A stretch of DNA of 64,000 nucleotides from Candidatus Riflebacteria bacterium HGW-Riflebacteria-1 (GTDB lineage: Bacteria; Muiribacteriota; Ozemobacteria; Ozemobacterales; Ozemobacteraceae): the NCBI GenBank assembly GCA_002839445.1, contig PGYB01000015.1, positions 25,097 to 89,096 on the forward strand. The letters run 5' to 3'. Numbering within the stretch: position 1 is the stretch's first letter; every line of letters begins with the position of its first letter. This document shows, piece after piece, positions 1-9,175 of the stretch. Made by a program: the position numbers and the translations under genes. Under the pieces are notes generated by a model. It was not told where the DNA came from, ran no database searches, and saw nothing but the letters and a program-made list of their open reading frames with translations.

Positions 1-461
1 CACTGGCTTTGCCGGCCAGCATCACCGGGATAGCCTGGGCAGCCTGGGGCGCGAGATTGCATGCTTTCTGCCGCTGGTTGCCGGACTTTATGCCGTTGCT
101 GTTGAGTCACCTTGGCCGCATACTTCCATTTACCATGCTTGTCTCACTCGCGCTGTGGAACTCTCACCACCGCCAGTCAGCGCGCGAGGCTGTTTTTATG
201 CACAAGAATCACTTCTGGCAGCGCCTGGCAGTTGAATGGTCGCATTATCTTCTGGTCTTCCTGGTTGGCGCGGTGTTTTCGCTGCGTGAACTCGAAATCT
301 CGCTGTTGACTGTGCCGCCAGGTGGCGAAACCCTGCCAATCAGAGTTTTTAATCTGCTGCACTATGGCGCCGGGTCTGATGTGGCGCGCCTGAGTCTGCT
401 TCTGGCGCTGCCAATAGTTGTCGCGACATTGCTGATCATAAGAAAATGGGAGAATGCCTGA
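1..461 (+). CDS. ABC transporter permease, C-terminal part (partial)
   Basis: The frame is open from the window edge, so this is the last ~150 residues of a longer inner-membrane protein. Hydrophobic segments alternate with a short loop, and the stretch FSLRELEISLL...PPGGETLPIRVFNLLHYG resembles the end of the binding-protein-dependent permease domain seen in iron(III), thiamine and sulfate-type importers. The stop at 459-461 overlaps the start of the ATPase gene (TGATG), so the two are translationally coupled and should form one transporter. The substrate cannot be read from this fragment and the binding protein lies outside the window. Confidence 0.75.
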   Translation, partial: LALPASITGIAWAAWGARLHAFCRWLPDFMPLLLSHLGRILPFTMLVSLALWNSHHRQSAREAVFMHKNHFWQRLAVEWSHYLLVFLVGAVFSLRELEISLLTVPPGGETLPIRVFNLLHYGAGSDVARLSLLLALPIVVATLLIIRKWENA

Positions 462-1150
462 TGCCAAACATTGCTGCACCTATATCATCAGCTGGCGTAA
501 GTCTTAAAGCCGTTGAACTGTCATTCAGTCGCGATCGCCTCGCGGTTATCAGCGAGCTGTCGCATGAATTTTCTGCCGGGCAGGTAACTCTTCTAACCGG
601 CCCGTCAGGCTGCGGAAAAACCACGCTTCTTCGACTTCTGGCTGGTCTCGAAACCCCGGCCGCCGGAGAAATCAAGGTAAACGGCATTTTGTGGAGCAGC
701 GCGCACCAGATTTTGCCACCATGGCAGCGCGATCTTGACATGCTTTTCCAGGGCGACGCGCTCTGGCCAAACCAGACGGTAGGCGAGCAGATTAAATGGG
801 TGCAAAGCCGTAAACTTAAAGCGCCAGCAGTCCTGGATATTGGTGAAATAATCGAATGCCTTGGCATAAAAGATTTGCTAAGCAGACATCCGGCCGGTTT
901 GTCAGGGGGTGAAGCCCGGCGCTGTCAGCTCGCGCGAGTGTTGGCCGGCAATCCTTCGCTGCTGCTTCTCGACGAACCGCTTTCGGGTCAGGATGCCGAA
1001 ACCGCAGCAAAAACAGCCCAAATGCTTGGCAGATTACTGGCAAAAGCAAATACCACTGCTATTGTCGTCAGTCATGAAACTGCGCCATTTACCGATTTTG
1101 CCTGGCAAATCGTGCATATGCCTGACATCAACGCGAAGCCGCACGCTTAG
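461..1150 (+). CDS. ABC transporter ATP-binding protein
   Basis: A 229-residue nucleotide-binding subunit that would power the permease encoded just upstream. Visible motifs are Walker A GPSGCGKTT, signature LSGGEARR, Walker B LLLLDEP and the switch histidine in VVSHE. I chose ATG 461 rather than ATG 446 because GGGAG sits 8 bases before 461 and the start overlaps the permease stop. It is short compared with FbpC or PotA subunits (about 350 residues) and has no C-terminal regulatory domain, closer to ThiQ-size ATPases. The 3' end overlaps the convergent FHA gene by 23 bases. Substrate is unknown. Confidence 0.9.
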   Translation: MPNIAAPISSAGVSLKAVELSFSRDRLAVISELSHEFSAGQVTLLTGPSGCGKTTLLRLLAGLETPAAGEIKVNGILWSSAHQILPPWQRDLDMLFQGDALWPNQTVGEQIKWVQSRKLKAPAVLDIGEIIECLGIKDLLSRHPAGLSGGEARRCQLARVLAGNPSLLLLDEPLSGQDAETAAKTAQMLGRLLAKANTTAIVVSHETAPFTDFAWQIVHMPDINAKPHA

Positions 1151-3095
1151 TTATCCAGGCTGCGGTAGCGATGCTCAACAGTGGCAGCACAATCATCGGG
1201 TTGTCCTGAACGGCAGAAATATGCTCAATGATGCTCGCCAGCAGCGCATACTCGTGATACAGGCGGGTTCCAACATAAGCGCCCGCGGTTACCATCGTCA
1301 GAAATCTGAAGAATCCTCGGCTGTTGCCGGCAATGAAAGCAAAGAACACCATTACACCGCCAAATGCGGCGGCAATAATAAAGTTTGCTTGTTCCAGTGC
1401 GCCTCCATTGGTCACAATCAATATATTGAGATTTTCGATGATGAAAAAGAATCCGAATATGTATGAAACCCACCTGACTGAGGGCAGCGCCCGTAAATCT
1501 TCTGGTGCAGCCTGCTTGATCTGGCCTGGAGCTTCGCCAGACTCTTGCGCAGTTCGGCGATTTTGGCTTGCATCGGCTGGTTTATTCTGGGGAACGGGCT
1601 CTCCCGACCTGCTGCGCGCAGCCTGTACGGCGCGGGCAATATAATCATCATCGTTGTTGTCCTGTGGCGGCGGCGGGGGTGATACAACAGGAGCAGGTCG
1701 CGCAGGTGTTCCAGGTTTTGGTGGCTTTGGTAATGCTGCTCCTGGTGGTGGAGGTGGCGGCGGAACTGCTGGTTTGCTTGAAGAATTTGCCGCTGCAGGT
1801 CGCGACGAAGCAGGCGGTGCAGATGGCGCCGGCGGCGCAGGCATTGCTGGAGGCTTTGGCGGTGGCAGCACAACAGCGGGAATTTGACCGGTTTTTTGCG
1901 ATGACTCAGGAAAGCTGAACATCATGGTCGGCATGTTTGCGCTTTCTGGCTTCGGCTTTTCCGGGCCATCGACAATTGTAACAATTACGTCGGCAATTTT
2001 GAGTTCATCGCCTTTGTATATCGGCACTTTGTCACTCGGCTTTTCGCCATTCAGCCAGCTGCCGTTAGAGCTGCCAAGATCTTCAAAGCAGATCTGGTCT
2101 TCATACATGACGATCTGAGCGTGTTTGCGACTTACCAGACGGCTCGACAGCACAGTCTGACAGTCAGTGCCGCGTCCGAGTACCCAAGGAAAAACACGCA
2201 CGCTGACCGGAGCAGCGTCAGTAATCTCTAAAACCAGCTCGGGCTCAGCCGTTTGCCGATGAGCTGGCGGTGTCGCCGGGTTATTCTGAGCAGACTGACC
2301 AGCGGTTTTAACTGCGTGGCCGACAACACCGGCAGCAACTACTGCTGCAGCACCTTTGAGCAGATTTCCGGCAGCATTGGCAGCCTTGCCGGCAAAACCT
2401 GAGCTGGCGCCAGGCATATCTTTTGGAAAGGGGAAAGCCCCAAAGTCAGAAGGCGCAGCGCCAGGCGAAGATCCACCCGAGCCGGGTGAGCCGCCACCAT
2501 GTGGCCCAGAGCCCTTGTTGCCCCCTGGCAACGAGCTGTTAACATCTGGTAATGACTCAGCGTCTGGCAGATCGACGTCGATCAGGTCACCGACCGGAAC
2601 ATAATCAGGCAGGCTACTTTCGGGAATGTTCGCGATTTTCTGCAGCTCGGAGCGAAGTTTGTCTATCGCTGTTGAAGCATCTGCGGTATCAACAATGCTG
2701 CCATCATTTTTAATCAGTCGGTCTTTGACGATTTCGGCGCTGCTGTTGGCGACCTGAACGTGCAGGCCCTGCTCGCTGCGCAGAACGTTCCAGGTGTTAC
2801 CAGAGGGGCCGCTGAGAACAGCGGCCTGAAACATATTGTTTTTAAGCGTAAACACCAGCTGGTGCTGGGTGGAAAAGAGGCAGAGGCTGTGGTCATCGAG
2901 TGCGCCTTCCCAGTTGCCGACCGGAGGGCCGTCGGGGGCTTTCTGAAACACTGCCATCGCAACAATTCCTGAGCACAAGGCCACTGCAGCGTCGGCAATC
3001 AGCCTCTCGTCGCTGCTAACGCTGTCAATCTGCGCGGCAAGCTGTTCGACAGCAGGTGCAAAATTACTGAGATCAAGTGATTCTCTGACAGTCAT
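1128..3095 (-). CDS. FHA-domain protein with proline-rich linker and membrane C-terminus
   Basis: 655 residues. The N-terminal ~165 residues are an unrecognised globular domain, followed by a Gly/Ser-rich stretch (190-230) and a small Ala/Gly hydrophobic segment (235-265). Residues 286-376 form a forkhead-associated domain with GRG, SRKHA and SSNGSWLNG motifs; FHA domains bind phosphothreonine peptides. A proline-rich linker (about 395-480) leads to about four transmembrane segments at the end (about 550-650). The start codon overlaps the stop of the 982-aa gene (ATGA), making it the third gene of a coupled cassette. It probably docks phosphorylated partners at the membrane; no kinase is present in the cassette. 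Confidence 0.8.
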   Translation of the reverse strand: MTVRESLDLSNFAPAVEQLAAQIDSVSSDERLIADAAVALCSGIVAMAVFQKAPDGPPVGNWEGALDDHSLCLFSTQHQLVFTLKNNMFQAAVLSGPSGNTWNVLRSEQGLHVQVANSSAEIVKDRLIKNDGSIVDTADASTAIDKLRSELQKIANIPESSLPDYVPVGDLIDVDLPDAESLPDVNSSLPGGNKGSGPHGGGSPGSGGSSPGAAPSDFGAFPFPKDMPGASSGFAGKAANAAGNLLKGAAAVVAAGVVGHAVKTAGQSAQNNPATPPAHRQTAEPELVLEITDAAPVSVRVFPWVLGRGTDCQTVLSSRLVSRKHAQIVMYEDQICFEDLGSSNGSWLNGEKPSDKVPIYKGDELKIADVIVTIVDGPEKPKPESANMPTMMFSFPESSQKTGQIPAVVLPPPKPPAMPAPPAPSAPPASSRPAAANSSSKPAVPPPPPPPGAALPKPPKPGTPARPAPVVSPPPPPQDNNDDDYIARAVQAARSRSGEPVPQNKPADASQNRRTAQESGEAPGQIKQAAPEDLRALPSVRWVSYIFGFFFIIENLNILIVTNGGALEQANFIIAAAFGGVMVFFAFIAGNSRGFFRFLTMVTAGAYVGTRLYHEYALLASIIEHISAVQDNPMIVLPLLSIATAAWITKRAASR

Positions 3096-6040
3096 GGGCT
3101 GCTATCTCCGGTTTCTCCAAAGCAGAGGCCGGTAATCAGCAGATCATACTTGATGACCAGACCAAACATTATAAAAACAGAAGCGCCGATCATCGGCAAA
3201 TCGACGAGAGACGCCTTGAAAATGTTGAATGCCTGGTCAATGAGGCTCATCGCTTCAATAGCCGGCCCCACCGCCGTTCCGCCCGAAAACACGATAGAAA
3301 GAAGGGCGACGCCAAGACTGCCGCAGCTCACAATTGTTCCGGCTATTGAGGCAATTTCTTCGATGGTGGCCGCCGCTTTTTCGTAATCGCCGTAATTAAG
3401 CGAAACATCGACAATCTCTTTGCTGAAATGCTTGCGCACTGGCTCCCAATCACGAGCCAGCTGCTGACTGGCAGCATACTTGTAAACATTGCCAACCACC
3501 AGATTTGGCTGGCGGCCAAGCAGAGCGAACTGCATCTTGATGTCAGCCATGCGCGCATCTTTAAATTTATCATGTTTTTTGTCGGCAAGTATGCCGTTGA
3601 CAAAATCTCCGATCAGCGCATCGAGAACCTTTTCTATACCGTTATCAGCGATTTCATCGCCGGTCTTTGTTGTCTTGAGAATTCTTTCGACCTCGGCTTT
3701 AACTGTTGCGTTGTGTTTGCTCAGCCAGTCGATAACCCAGGTTAAACCACCCTTTGCTTTTTTGCATACCCAGCTGACGAAAGCAGTGACAGCCTTGACG
3801 ATGAGTTCCCCAAGCCTGGTAAAAAGGCTCGCAGCAAGATCAATAACTGCTTGAAACATTTCCTTGATAGATTTTAAAAAACCAGAAACCCAGCTTGAGG
3901 CAGACTCTACCGCGTCATCAGCAGCACTTTTCGCTTTATTTGCCCATGCTACCAGCTCATCCCAATACTGTGTCGAATTCGACAGCAATTCATTGAAGGC
4001 GACGATCTTGTTGTGCAATGCCAGGGCGAGGTCGTCGATTACCTTTACCAGATCGTCGAGCATGCTGCCTAGGCTTTTGGCAATGCGGGCGCCCATGCTG
4101 CCAAGACCTTGAAGAAATGAGCTGATACCGCTACGAATCTTTTGCACCAGCGGCACAATCTGCTTTCTGGCCTTGTCACCAAGAGAAGTTGCAAAATTGC
4201 CCATCCATGACGCGCCGCGGGCGATCAGGCGGCCAAATTTGCTCTTCGCCAGCCAGGCAAGAAGCTTCTGACCTTGCGCAGCCAGCCAACCACCAGCCTG
4301 CTGCACTTTTTGCCCGGCACTGATACTGTTGAGAATAATCGCCATTACCGAGCCCGCCAGGCTTTCGAACTGGCCCTTTACCAGGTCTTCGTGACCTTTG
4401 AAGCGGCCAAAAAAGGTGTGTGAACCTCGTACTGCCGCCATCATCAGCTGAACTCCTGCTATAGCGAGATCAATGTCTTCTTCTTTGCCTGATGCAAGCT
4501 GGCTGCCGAAGATGTAACGATAATGCCTGAGCTTTTTCTGAAAAGACTCCGAATAGAGCCGGAGCCTGGCCTCTGTCAGGTCAGCCTCAAAATTCTTTAT
4601 ACGCACTTCCTGCTCCTGGTCGAGCAGCATGGTAAATACCTGTTTTTTCTCAGTATCAGAAGGAAGCAGGGTTATCTTATTCTTGAGCTCAGCCTTCTTG
4701 AAAGCTTCTTCGATTTCGGGCAGTTTAATACTCCACTGACCGTTAGTGACTGTTTTCTGCTGCGGAAACTGCATGGCTTCTTCGCCGACCACCGGGGTAA
4801 ATTTCGCATGAACCACGCCAAACAGTTTGCGCGGCCCGCCAGCGACTTCGACCGGCAGAACCAGGCAGCCGCGAATCTCGCTGCCGATAATGAGTTCTGG
4901 CAGAACTTCTATCGATTCTATTGCTGTGTCCTGAAGCAGGCCTTTTTTCTCGGCAACACAGGCCAGCTTGACTGCCGGAACAACTGGAATGACAACGGTT
5001 TTCTCAAGCGGCACTGCTTTTTTTCCATCGCCGAGCATAATCTTTATCTCGTCATAGAATCGCTGCTTCGCTTTATAAGCCAACTCTGGCGGAGCAGCGT
5101 AACGCAGTTCGACATAGCCTTCACCGTCAGTCTGGCCGCCTTCACTGAGAATGCTGCCGAGTGGCTTTGCCTGCGAAGACTTATCCCAGACGAACTGCAC
5201 TGGCGTATTGGCTATTGGCGCGTTGGCGGCTTCCTGACGCAATTTTATACGGGCAGTTATTTCCTGGCCCGGCCTGGCCGGCAGTTCTGGTGAAAAAGTT
5301 ACATCGACGGTAACCCGGGCCGGGCAGAGCACCATGGGAATTTCAAGCTTGCCGGTAGGCCGGTCAGATGGTTTTACTCGCGAAAACGCTTTGATAATCA
5401 GCTTGCCACGCATGGGGTCTTTCAGCTCCGGCATCGCACGCGCGCTGCACCAGCTGCTGACCGGTGGCAAAATTCCCTTGTCGAGTTCAGAGCAGACAAG
5501 CGTTTCTTTATCAAACGACGATTCGAGCCTGAATTCAAAGTCTTCGTCGGGCGCGCGAAATACTTCGCCGGTCGCGGCATCAACCTGCTCAACCCAGATG
5601 GTCAGCTTGCACACGCTCTGGCCATCAGCCATAAGCCAGACTTCCGAGTCCTTCCAGCATTCGTCGGGCGATACCGTGTAGCCCATGGCCTGAGCCGGTT
5701 CGGCTACGTAGACGTTACATTCGGTGCTAAGGGCTTCGAGTTGCGCCGAACCCGAAGTGACCGGCAATGCCTTGATGTACACTCTTACAGGCTTTGCGAA
5801 CTTGTCTGAATTATTGTAGCTTACAAACTGATCGGTGACCGACACTCTGGCAGAAACGATTTCGCCCTGGCTTTGCGCCGCGAAAGACAGCCAGCCGGCT
5901 GGTTCGCAGACAAATTCTGGTTGATGAAAGTCGCATGGGTTATACTGGCCGTTCTGGTCGCGGGCCAGCATGCGCACGCGAATATCAGCCGGCACCCAGC
6001 GTTTGCTGGCAGCATCGTATTCTATAGAGAAATCGGGCAT
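3092..6040 (-). CDS. Large Ig-like/helical protein with C-terminal membrane segments, unknown function
   Basis: 982 residues. ATG 6040 is preferred over the longer frame because GGAGG precedes it by 9 bases and the upstream gene stops one base before it. The first ~450 residues are beta-rich and read like repeated immunoglobulin-type domains (for example VTVDVTFSPELPARPGQEI). The middle (about 500-830) is helical and amphipathic, and the end carries two hydrophobic segments (SIAGTIVSCGSLGVALLSIV and MIGASVFIMFGLVIKY). I do not recognise the family. Tight coupling to the membrane gene before it and the FHA gene after it suggests one envelope-associated complex. Confidence 0.7.
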   Translation of the reverse strand: MPDFSIEYDAASKRWVPADIRVRMLARDQNGQYNPCDFHQPEFVCEPAGWLSFAAQSQGEIVSARVSVTDQFVSYNNSDKFAKPVRVYIKALPVTSGSAQLEALSTECNVYVAEPAQAMGYTVSPDECWKDSEVWLMADGQSVCKLTIWVEQVDAATGEVFRAPDEDFEFRLESSFDKETLVCSELDKGILPPVSSWCSARAMPELKDPMRGKLIIKAFSRVKPSDRPTGKLEIPMVLCPARVTVDVTFSPELPARPGQEITARIKLRQEAANAPIANTPVQFVWDKSSQAKPLGSILSEGGQTDGEGYVELRYAAPPELAYKAKQRFYDEIKIMLGDGKKAVPLEKTVVIPVVPAVKLACVAEKKGLLQDTAIESIEVLPELIIGSEIRGCLVLPVEVAGGPRKLFGVVHAKFTPVVGEEAMQFPQQKTVTNGQWSIKLPEIEEAFKKAELKNKITLLPSDTEKKQVFTMLLDQEQEVRIKNFEADLTEARLRLYSESFQKKLRHYRYIFGSQLASGKEEDIDLAIAGVQLMMAAVRGSHTFFGRFKGHEDLVKGQFESLAGSVMAIILNSISAGQKVQQAGGWLAAQGQKLLAWLAKSKFGRLIARGASWMGNFATSLGDKARKQIVPLVQKIRSGISSFLQGLGSMGARIAKSLGSMLDDLVKVIDDLALALHNKIVAFNELLSNSTQYWDELVAWANKAKSAADDAVESASSWVSGFLKSIKEMFQAVIDLAASLFTRLGELIVKAVTAFVSWVCKKAKGGLTWVIDWLSKHNATVKAEVERILKTTKTGDEIADNGIEKVLDALIGDFVNGILADKKHDKFKDARMADIKMQFALLGRQPNLVVGNVYKYAASQQLARDWEPVRKHFSKEIVDVSLNYGDYEKAAATIEEIASIAGTIVSCGSLGVALLSIVFSGGTAVGPAIEAMSLIDQAFNIFKASLVDLPMIGASVFIMFGLVIKYDLLITGLCFGETGDSSP

Positions 6041-6041
6041 G

Positions 6042-7772
6042 CTAGAAAACCTCCAGAATATAGGCGGGACCGCCGCCCGGAGAGACAGTAACGCTGGCCG
6101 AGCAACTCTGGCCACCGCCACTCCCGGTAACGTAAATGCACGAAGGCTGCAGCACAGCATTGGCTGTCGTGTCGGCGCGCTGGCCGACCATGCTGCTCAG
6201 GCGGCACACGCCGACAGTCTGACTCAGCGTCATCCAGCCGTCGCCCTGCCCGGAAAGCGATATCGAAGCATCGCCTGCCGGCACCAATGGGCCGTTGTTT
6301 TCGCTTTTCCAGACGGCAACCATAAGTTCTGCGGGCGCTTCGGGAGTTACCGCGAGATTATAAGTGCTGACCTGAAGAACATAGGTCGTTGTGTTTATAG
6401 CAGCATCAGCGGCTCCAGCGCCTATTCCTGCGCCAAACGCCGGTGGAACACCCGCTTTCATCAGCTCAGTTGAGCCTTCGGCCTTAATCCACGAGGTAAT
6501 CTGTGTTATCAGCGGATCATTGGTGTTGACGTTTTCCCACCAGCCCTTGTCGTGTGCAAACAAAGCCTGATCGCACAACATCACCATGAAACCGGCAAAA
6601 GCGGTAAAGCTCAAAAATGACGCAACCCGGCTGCTTACCGGCAGAGGTTGTCCGGTTCTGGTAATTACAAGATACAGAGTGTAAAGAGCGAGGCCCCAGC
6701 CAAAAGTTGGCCCGTATTGCCAGGCTGAGGTAGAAAACATGCCGGCAGATCCGCCAAGAAAAATCAACTGCGCCAGACCGGCATAAGAAACTTGTTTGAG
6801 TGCTGGCTGCCCAAGCTGACCAGCCAGTTGCGTGCTATAGCGGGCAAGCCATGAACCCAGCGCCAGCGGAAGAATCGAACCTACCAGGCCAAGACTGATA
6901 AAACTGAGCATGTTCTGCGACTGGTGTGGCAGCTGGTCGCTTAACCAGCGGGCAAAAACAATGCCAATGCCAAGCGCCGCCAGGTTTAAGCCGAGATGTG
7001 GCGTGCAGGATGCCGCCACCTGTTTTGGCATGGTCAGCAGGCGGCGCAGGCCGTTGATCAGGCCATTGCTGCGAAAACCACGCCACATGCTGAATACCAT
7101 TGCGCCACCCAGAAGCCAGCCAAAAGTCGCCGGCCATTTATTGCCGATAATCGCAATGTGGCTGCCAACCTTGAAATCGCCAATGGTATAATCGATATAC
7201 CACGGCAACTGGCCGCTGAACAGAGTTCGGTTGTAATTCGCCAGCCGTCCGAACATCATGCTGATGTTACTGTTTTTATCAAAACCATCGTTGCCTACTG
7301 CGAGCAAAAATGTGTGCAGCAGAAACGCTATTAATCCGAAAGTTATCATTACACGAAAACGTTGAAATGTGTTGCGTAAAACCTGCGAAAACAGACCGCG
7401 CAGATCAAAGCTGACAAACCCCGGCAACTCAGCAGCAGACTTCGGTTCATTGCCGGTATACACCGGCCTGGCATTCGGTGCAGCGCTGCGCTCGTCGTGC
7501 TGCTGCCGCTGATACCCGCCCGATGCCTGCGCATTCTCTAATGATCGCACGTGAGAACCGGTTTCAAGATACTGACCAGCCTGCGGTTGAGCCCAGCTCG
7601 AACCATTCCAGATCAGCCATTTTCCATTGTCAGCAGAGATTTGCCACCAGTTGCCCTCTCGATCCTGGCAGCGCAGCTTATCGACTTCCTGCACAAAAAA
7701 GTCAGCATTTATCTGGCCAGTTTTGAGCTCCTGGCGCAGCCGCACATACTTTTGCTCAAGTTTCTGCCGCAC
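6042..7772 (-). CDS. Polytopic membrane protein with N-terminal W-rich domain, unknown function
   Basis: 576 residues, GTG start with AGAGGA 8 bases upstream. Residues 1-65 form a small soluble domain with spaced tryptophans (GNWWQIS, GKWLIWNGSSW), similar to short N-terminal domains seen in other large membrane proteins. A variable linker follows, then about 7-8 transmembrane segments (roughly residues 135-430), and a final beta-rich ~110 residues with paired cysteines (SSMVGQRAD, SGGGQSCSASV) that may be an extracytoplasmic Ig-like domain. First gene of the coupled cassette with the 982-aa and FHA genes. No catalytic motif seen. Confidence 0.7.
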   Translation of the reverse strand: MRQKLEQKYVRLRQELKTGQINADFFVQEVDKLRCQDREGNWWQISADNGKWLIWNGSSWAQPQAGQYLETGSHVRSLENAQASGGYQRQQHDERSAAPNARPVYTGNEPKSAAELPGFVSFDLRGLFSQVLRNTFQRFRVMITFGLIAFLLHTFLLAVGNDGFDKNSNISMMFGRLANYNRTLFSGQLPWYIDYTIGDFKVGSHIAIIGNKWPATFGWLLGGAMVFSMWRGFRSNGLINGLRRLLTMPKQVAASCTPHLGLNLAALGIGIVFARWLSDQLPHQSQNMLSFISLGLVGSILPLALGSWLARYSTQLAGQLGQPALKQVSYAGLAQLIFLGGSAGMFSTSAWQYGPTFGWGLALYTLYLVITRTGQPLPVSSRVASFLSFTAFAGFMVMLCDQALFAHDKGWWENVNTNDPLITQITSWIKAEGSTELMKAGVPPAFGAGIGAGAADAAINTTTYVLQVSTYNLAVTPEAPAELMVAVWKSENNGPLVPAGDASISLSGQGDGWMTLSQTVGVCRLSSMVGQRADTTANAVLQPSCIYVTGSGGGQSCSASVTVSPGGGPAYILEVF

Positions 7773-7834
7773 AAATTTTTTCCTCTCGTAACAGGCTGAT
7801 TATAATCCCAGTCGTTTGCCAGAGCAATGGCCTG

Positions 7835-8896
7835 TCAACGAAATTTTGTCAGAGCTGATGAAGCGATGCGACACAGACCTTTTTCCTGACCCAGCCAGAG
7901 ATTGCCGTCAGGGTCCTGCAGCATGCACATGATCTCATTGCCAATCAGGCCATCACTCTCTTTAATCACCGATAAGCTGCCGTCTCTGGCGACTCTGGTC
8001 AGACCATCAAGCTCTGAGCCGATCCAGATAATATTGTCGCGGTCTTCAAAAAAAGAACGGCCCTTGTTGCCAGCCAGGCCGTCCGCCTGCCGCATAATTT
8101 TGATCGTGCTCAGATCGCCTTTTTTCCAGTCGGGAAAAAGCGTAACGCCGCCGCGGTCAAAAAAGCCTGTTCCAATCCACATTCTGCCGAGAGAATCTTC
8201 AAACAGCGCCGCAACGTTAGCGTGTGCCAGCAGGTTTTTGCTGGTATACACGACCTTGTTTTCGGCAGACCAGTGCAACAGTCCGCCTGCCGGCGAGATG
8301 TAGCTGCCAATCCAGATGCCGCCAGCAGAATCAGCGCTGATGGCACGCACCAGTTCACCGGGCAGACCATCGGCAGCCCGGTAATGTCGCCATTTTCCTT
8401 CTTGCGAGAGAACAGCCACACCACGCCAGGTGCCTGCCCAGAGCTCGTTCTGCTGCGACCAGCACAGTGCCATGACCTTCGGGTCCGGCATGTCAGAAGT
8501 GTGGTTATGCCATATACCTTGCGGGTCGAGGCGGAGCAAACCCATTTCATGGCCAACCCAGAGGTTGCCAGCCGGGTCGATCAGCAGCGCCTCGATTCTG
8601 ACCAGATTTACCGGTGCAGTAGCAATATCAGAGCTGGTTTCTTTGCAGTCGCTCCAGTCATAACGCTTCAATCCAAACAGCCCGCCAACCCAGAGATGGT
8701 TTTTGTCGAGCGCGAGGCCTCTGATCTGGTCGCCATGACAAAAATGGCTCCAGCCCGCCGGCAAGACTCGTTCTGGTGCTGGCGGCGGTTTTGACGGCCA
8801 CAGCCACCAGGCGAGAAAGACCATAAGCAGCCATACCAGCGGGTTCTGTGGCTTGTTTAACGGCGCACTGTCTTGTTGTGTTAGTTCTTCATTCAT
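7835..8896 (-). CDS. Membrane-anchored beta-propeller protein (two-component-regulator-propeller-like)
   Basis: 353 residues from ATG 8896; ATG 8917 is an alternative and neither has a strong ribosome site. One transmembrane segment near the N-terminus (NPLVWLLMVFLAWWLW) is followed by seven repeats ending in a hallmark W(V/I/A/L)G turn: LWVGGLFGL, LWVGHEMGL, LWAGTWRGV, IWIGSYISP, MWIGTGFFD, IWIGSELDGL, LWLGQEKGL. These are the blades of the propeller found in the periplasmic part of hybrid two-component systems, but here no kinase domain follows. It probably displays a ligand- or protein-binding propeller outside the inner membrane. Divergent from the gene at 9176. Confidence 0.8.
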   Translation of the reverse strand: MNEELTQQDSAPLNKPQNPLVWLLMVFLAWWLWPSKPPPAPERVLPAGWSHFCHGDQIRGLALDKNHLWVGGLFGLKRYDWSDCKETSSDIATAPVNLVRIEALLIDPAGNLWVGHEMGLLRLDPQGIWHNHTSDMPDPKVMALCWSQQNELWAGTWRGVAVLSQEGKWRHYRAADGLPGELVRAISADSAGGIWIGSYISPAGGLLHWSAENKVVYTSKNLLAHANVAALFEDSLGRMWIGTGFFDRGGVTLFPDWKKGDLSTIKIMRQADGLAGNKGRSFFEDRDNIIWIGSELDGLTRVARDGSLSVIKESDGLIGNEIMCMLQDPDGNLWLGQEKGLCRIASSALTKFR

Positions 8897-9175
8897 GTCG
8901 TTTTCTGCAGCCTTCATCTGTAGACAGCAGCAGTGATTGCATACTCGGCAGTATACCAGAATACTCCTGATCGACATCATAATAGCCCCGACAACACATT
9001 GTAAAGACGATCAGTGCAGATAATCTCTGCCGGCCGTGGCTTTACACAGAGTCTGCTTAAGTTCTGGACAAATGGCAATGGCAGGACTAAAGTGAGAAAA
9101 TACAGTCGGCCGGGATGCGGAATGTCTCGAAACCCGGCACAGGATAAAGGCAATCGTTTTTACGAGGAGCAAATA

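Noticed and set aside
4523..5293. 256-aa open frame antisense to the 982-aa gene
   Set aside because: Shadow frame; the minus-strand gene is coupled to its neighbours and has a ribosome site.
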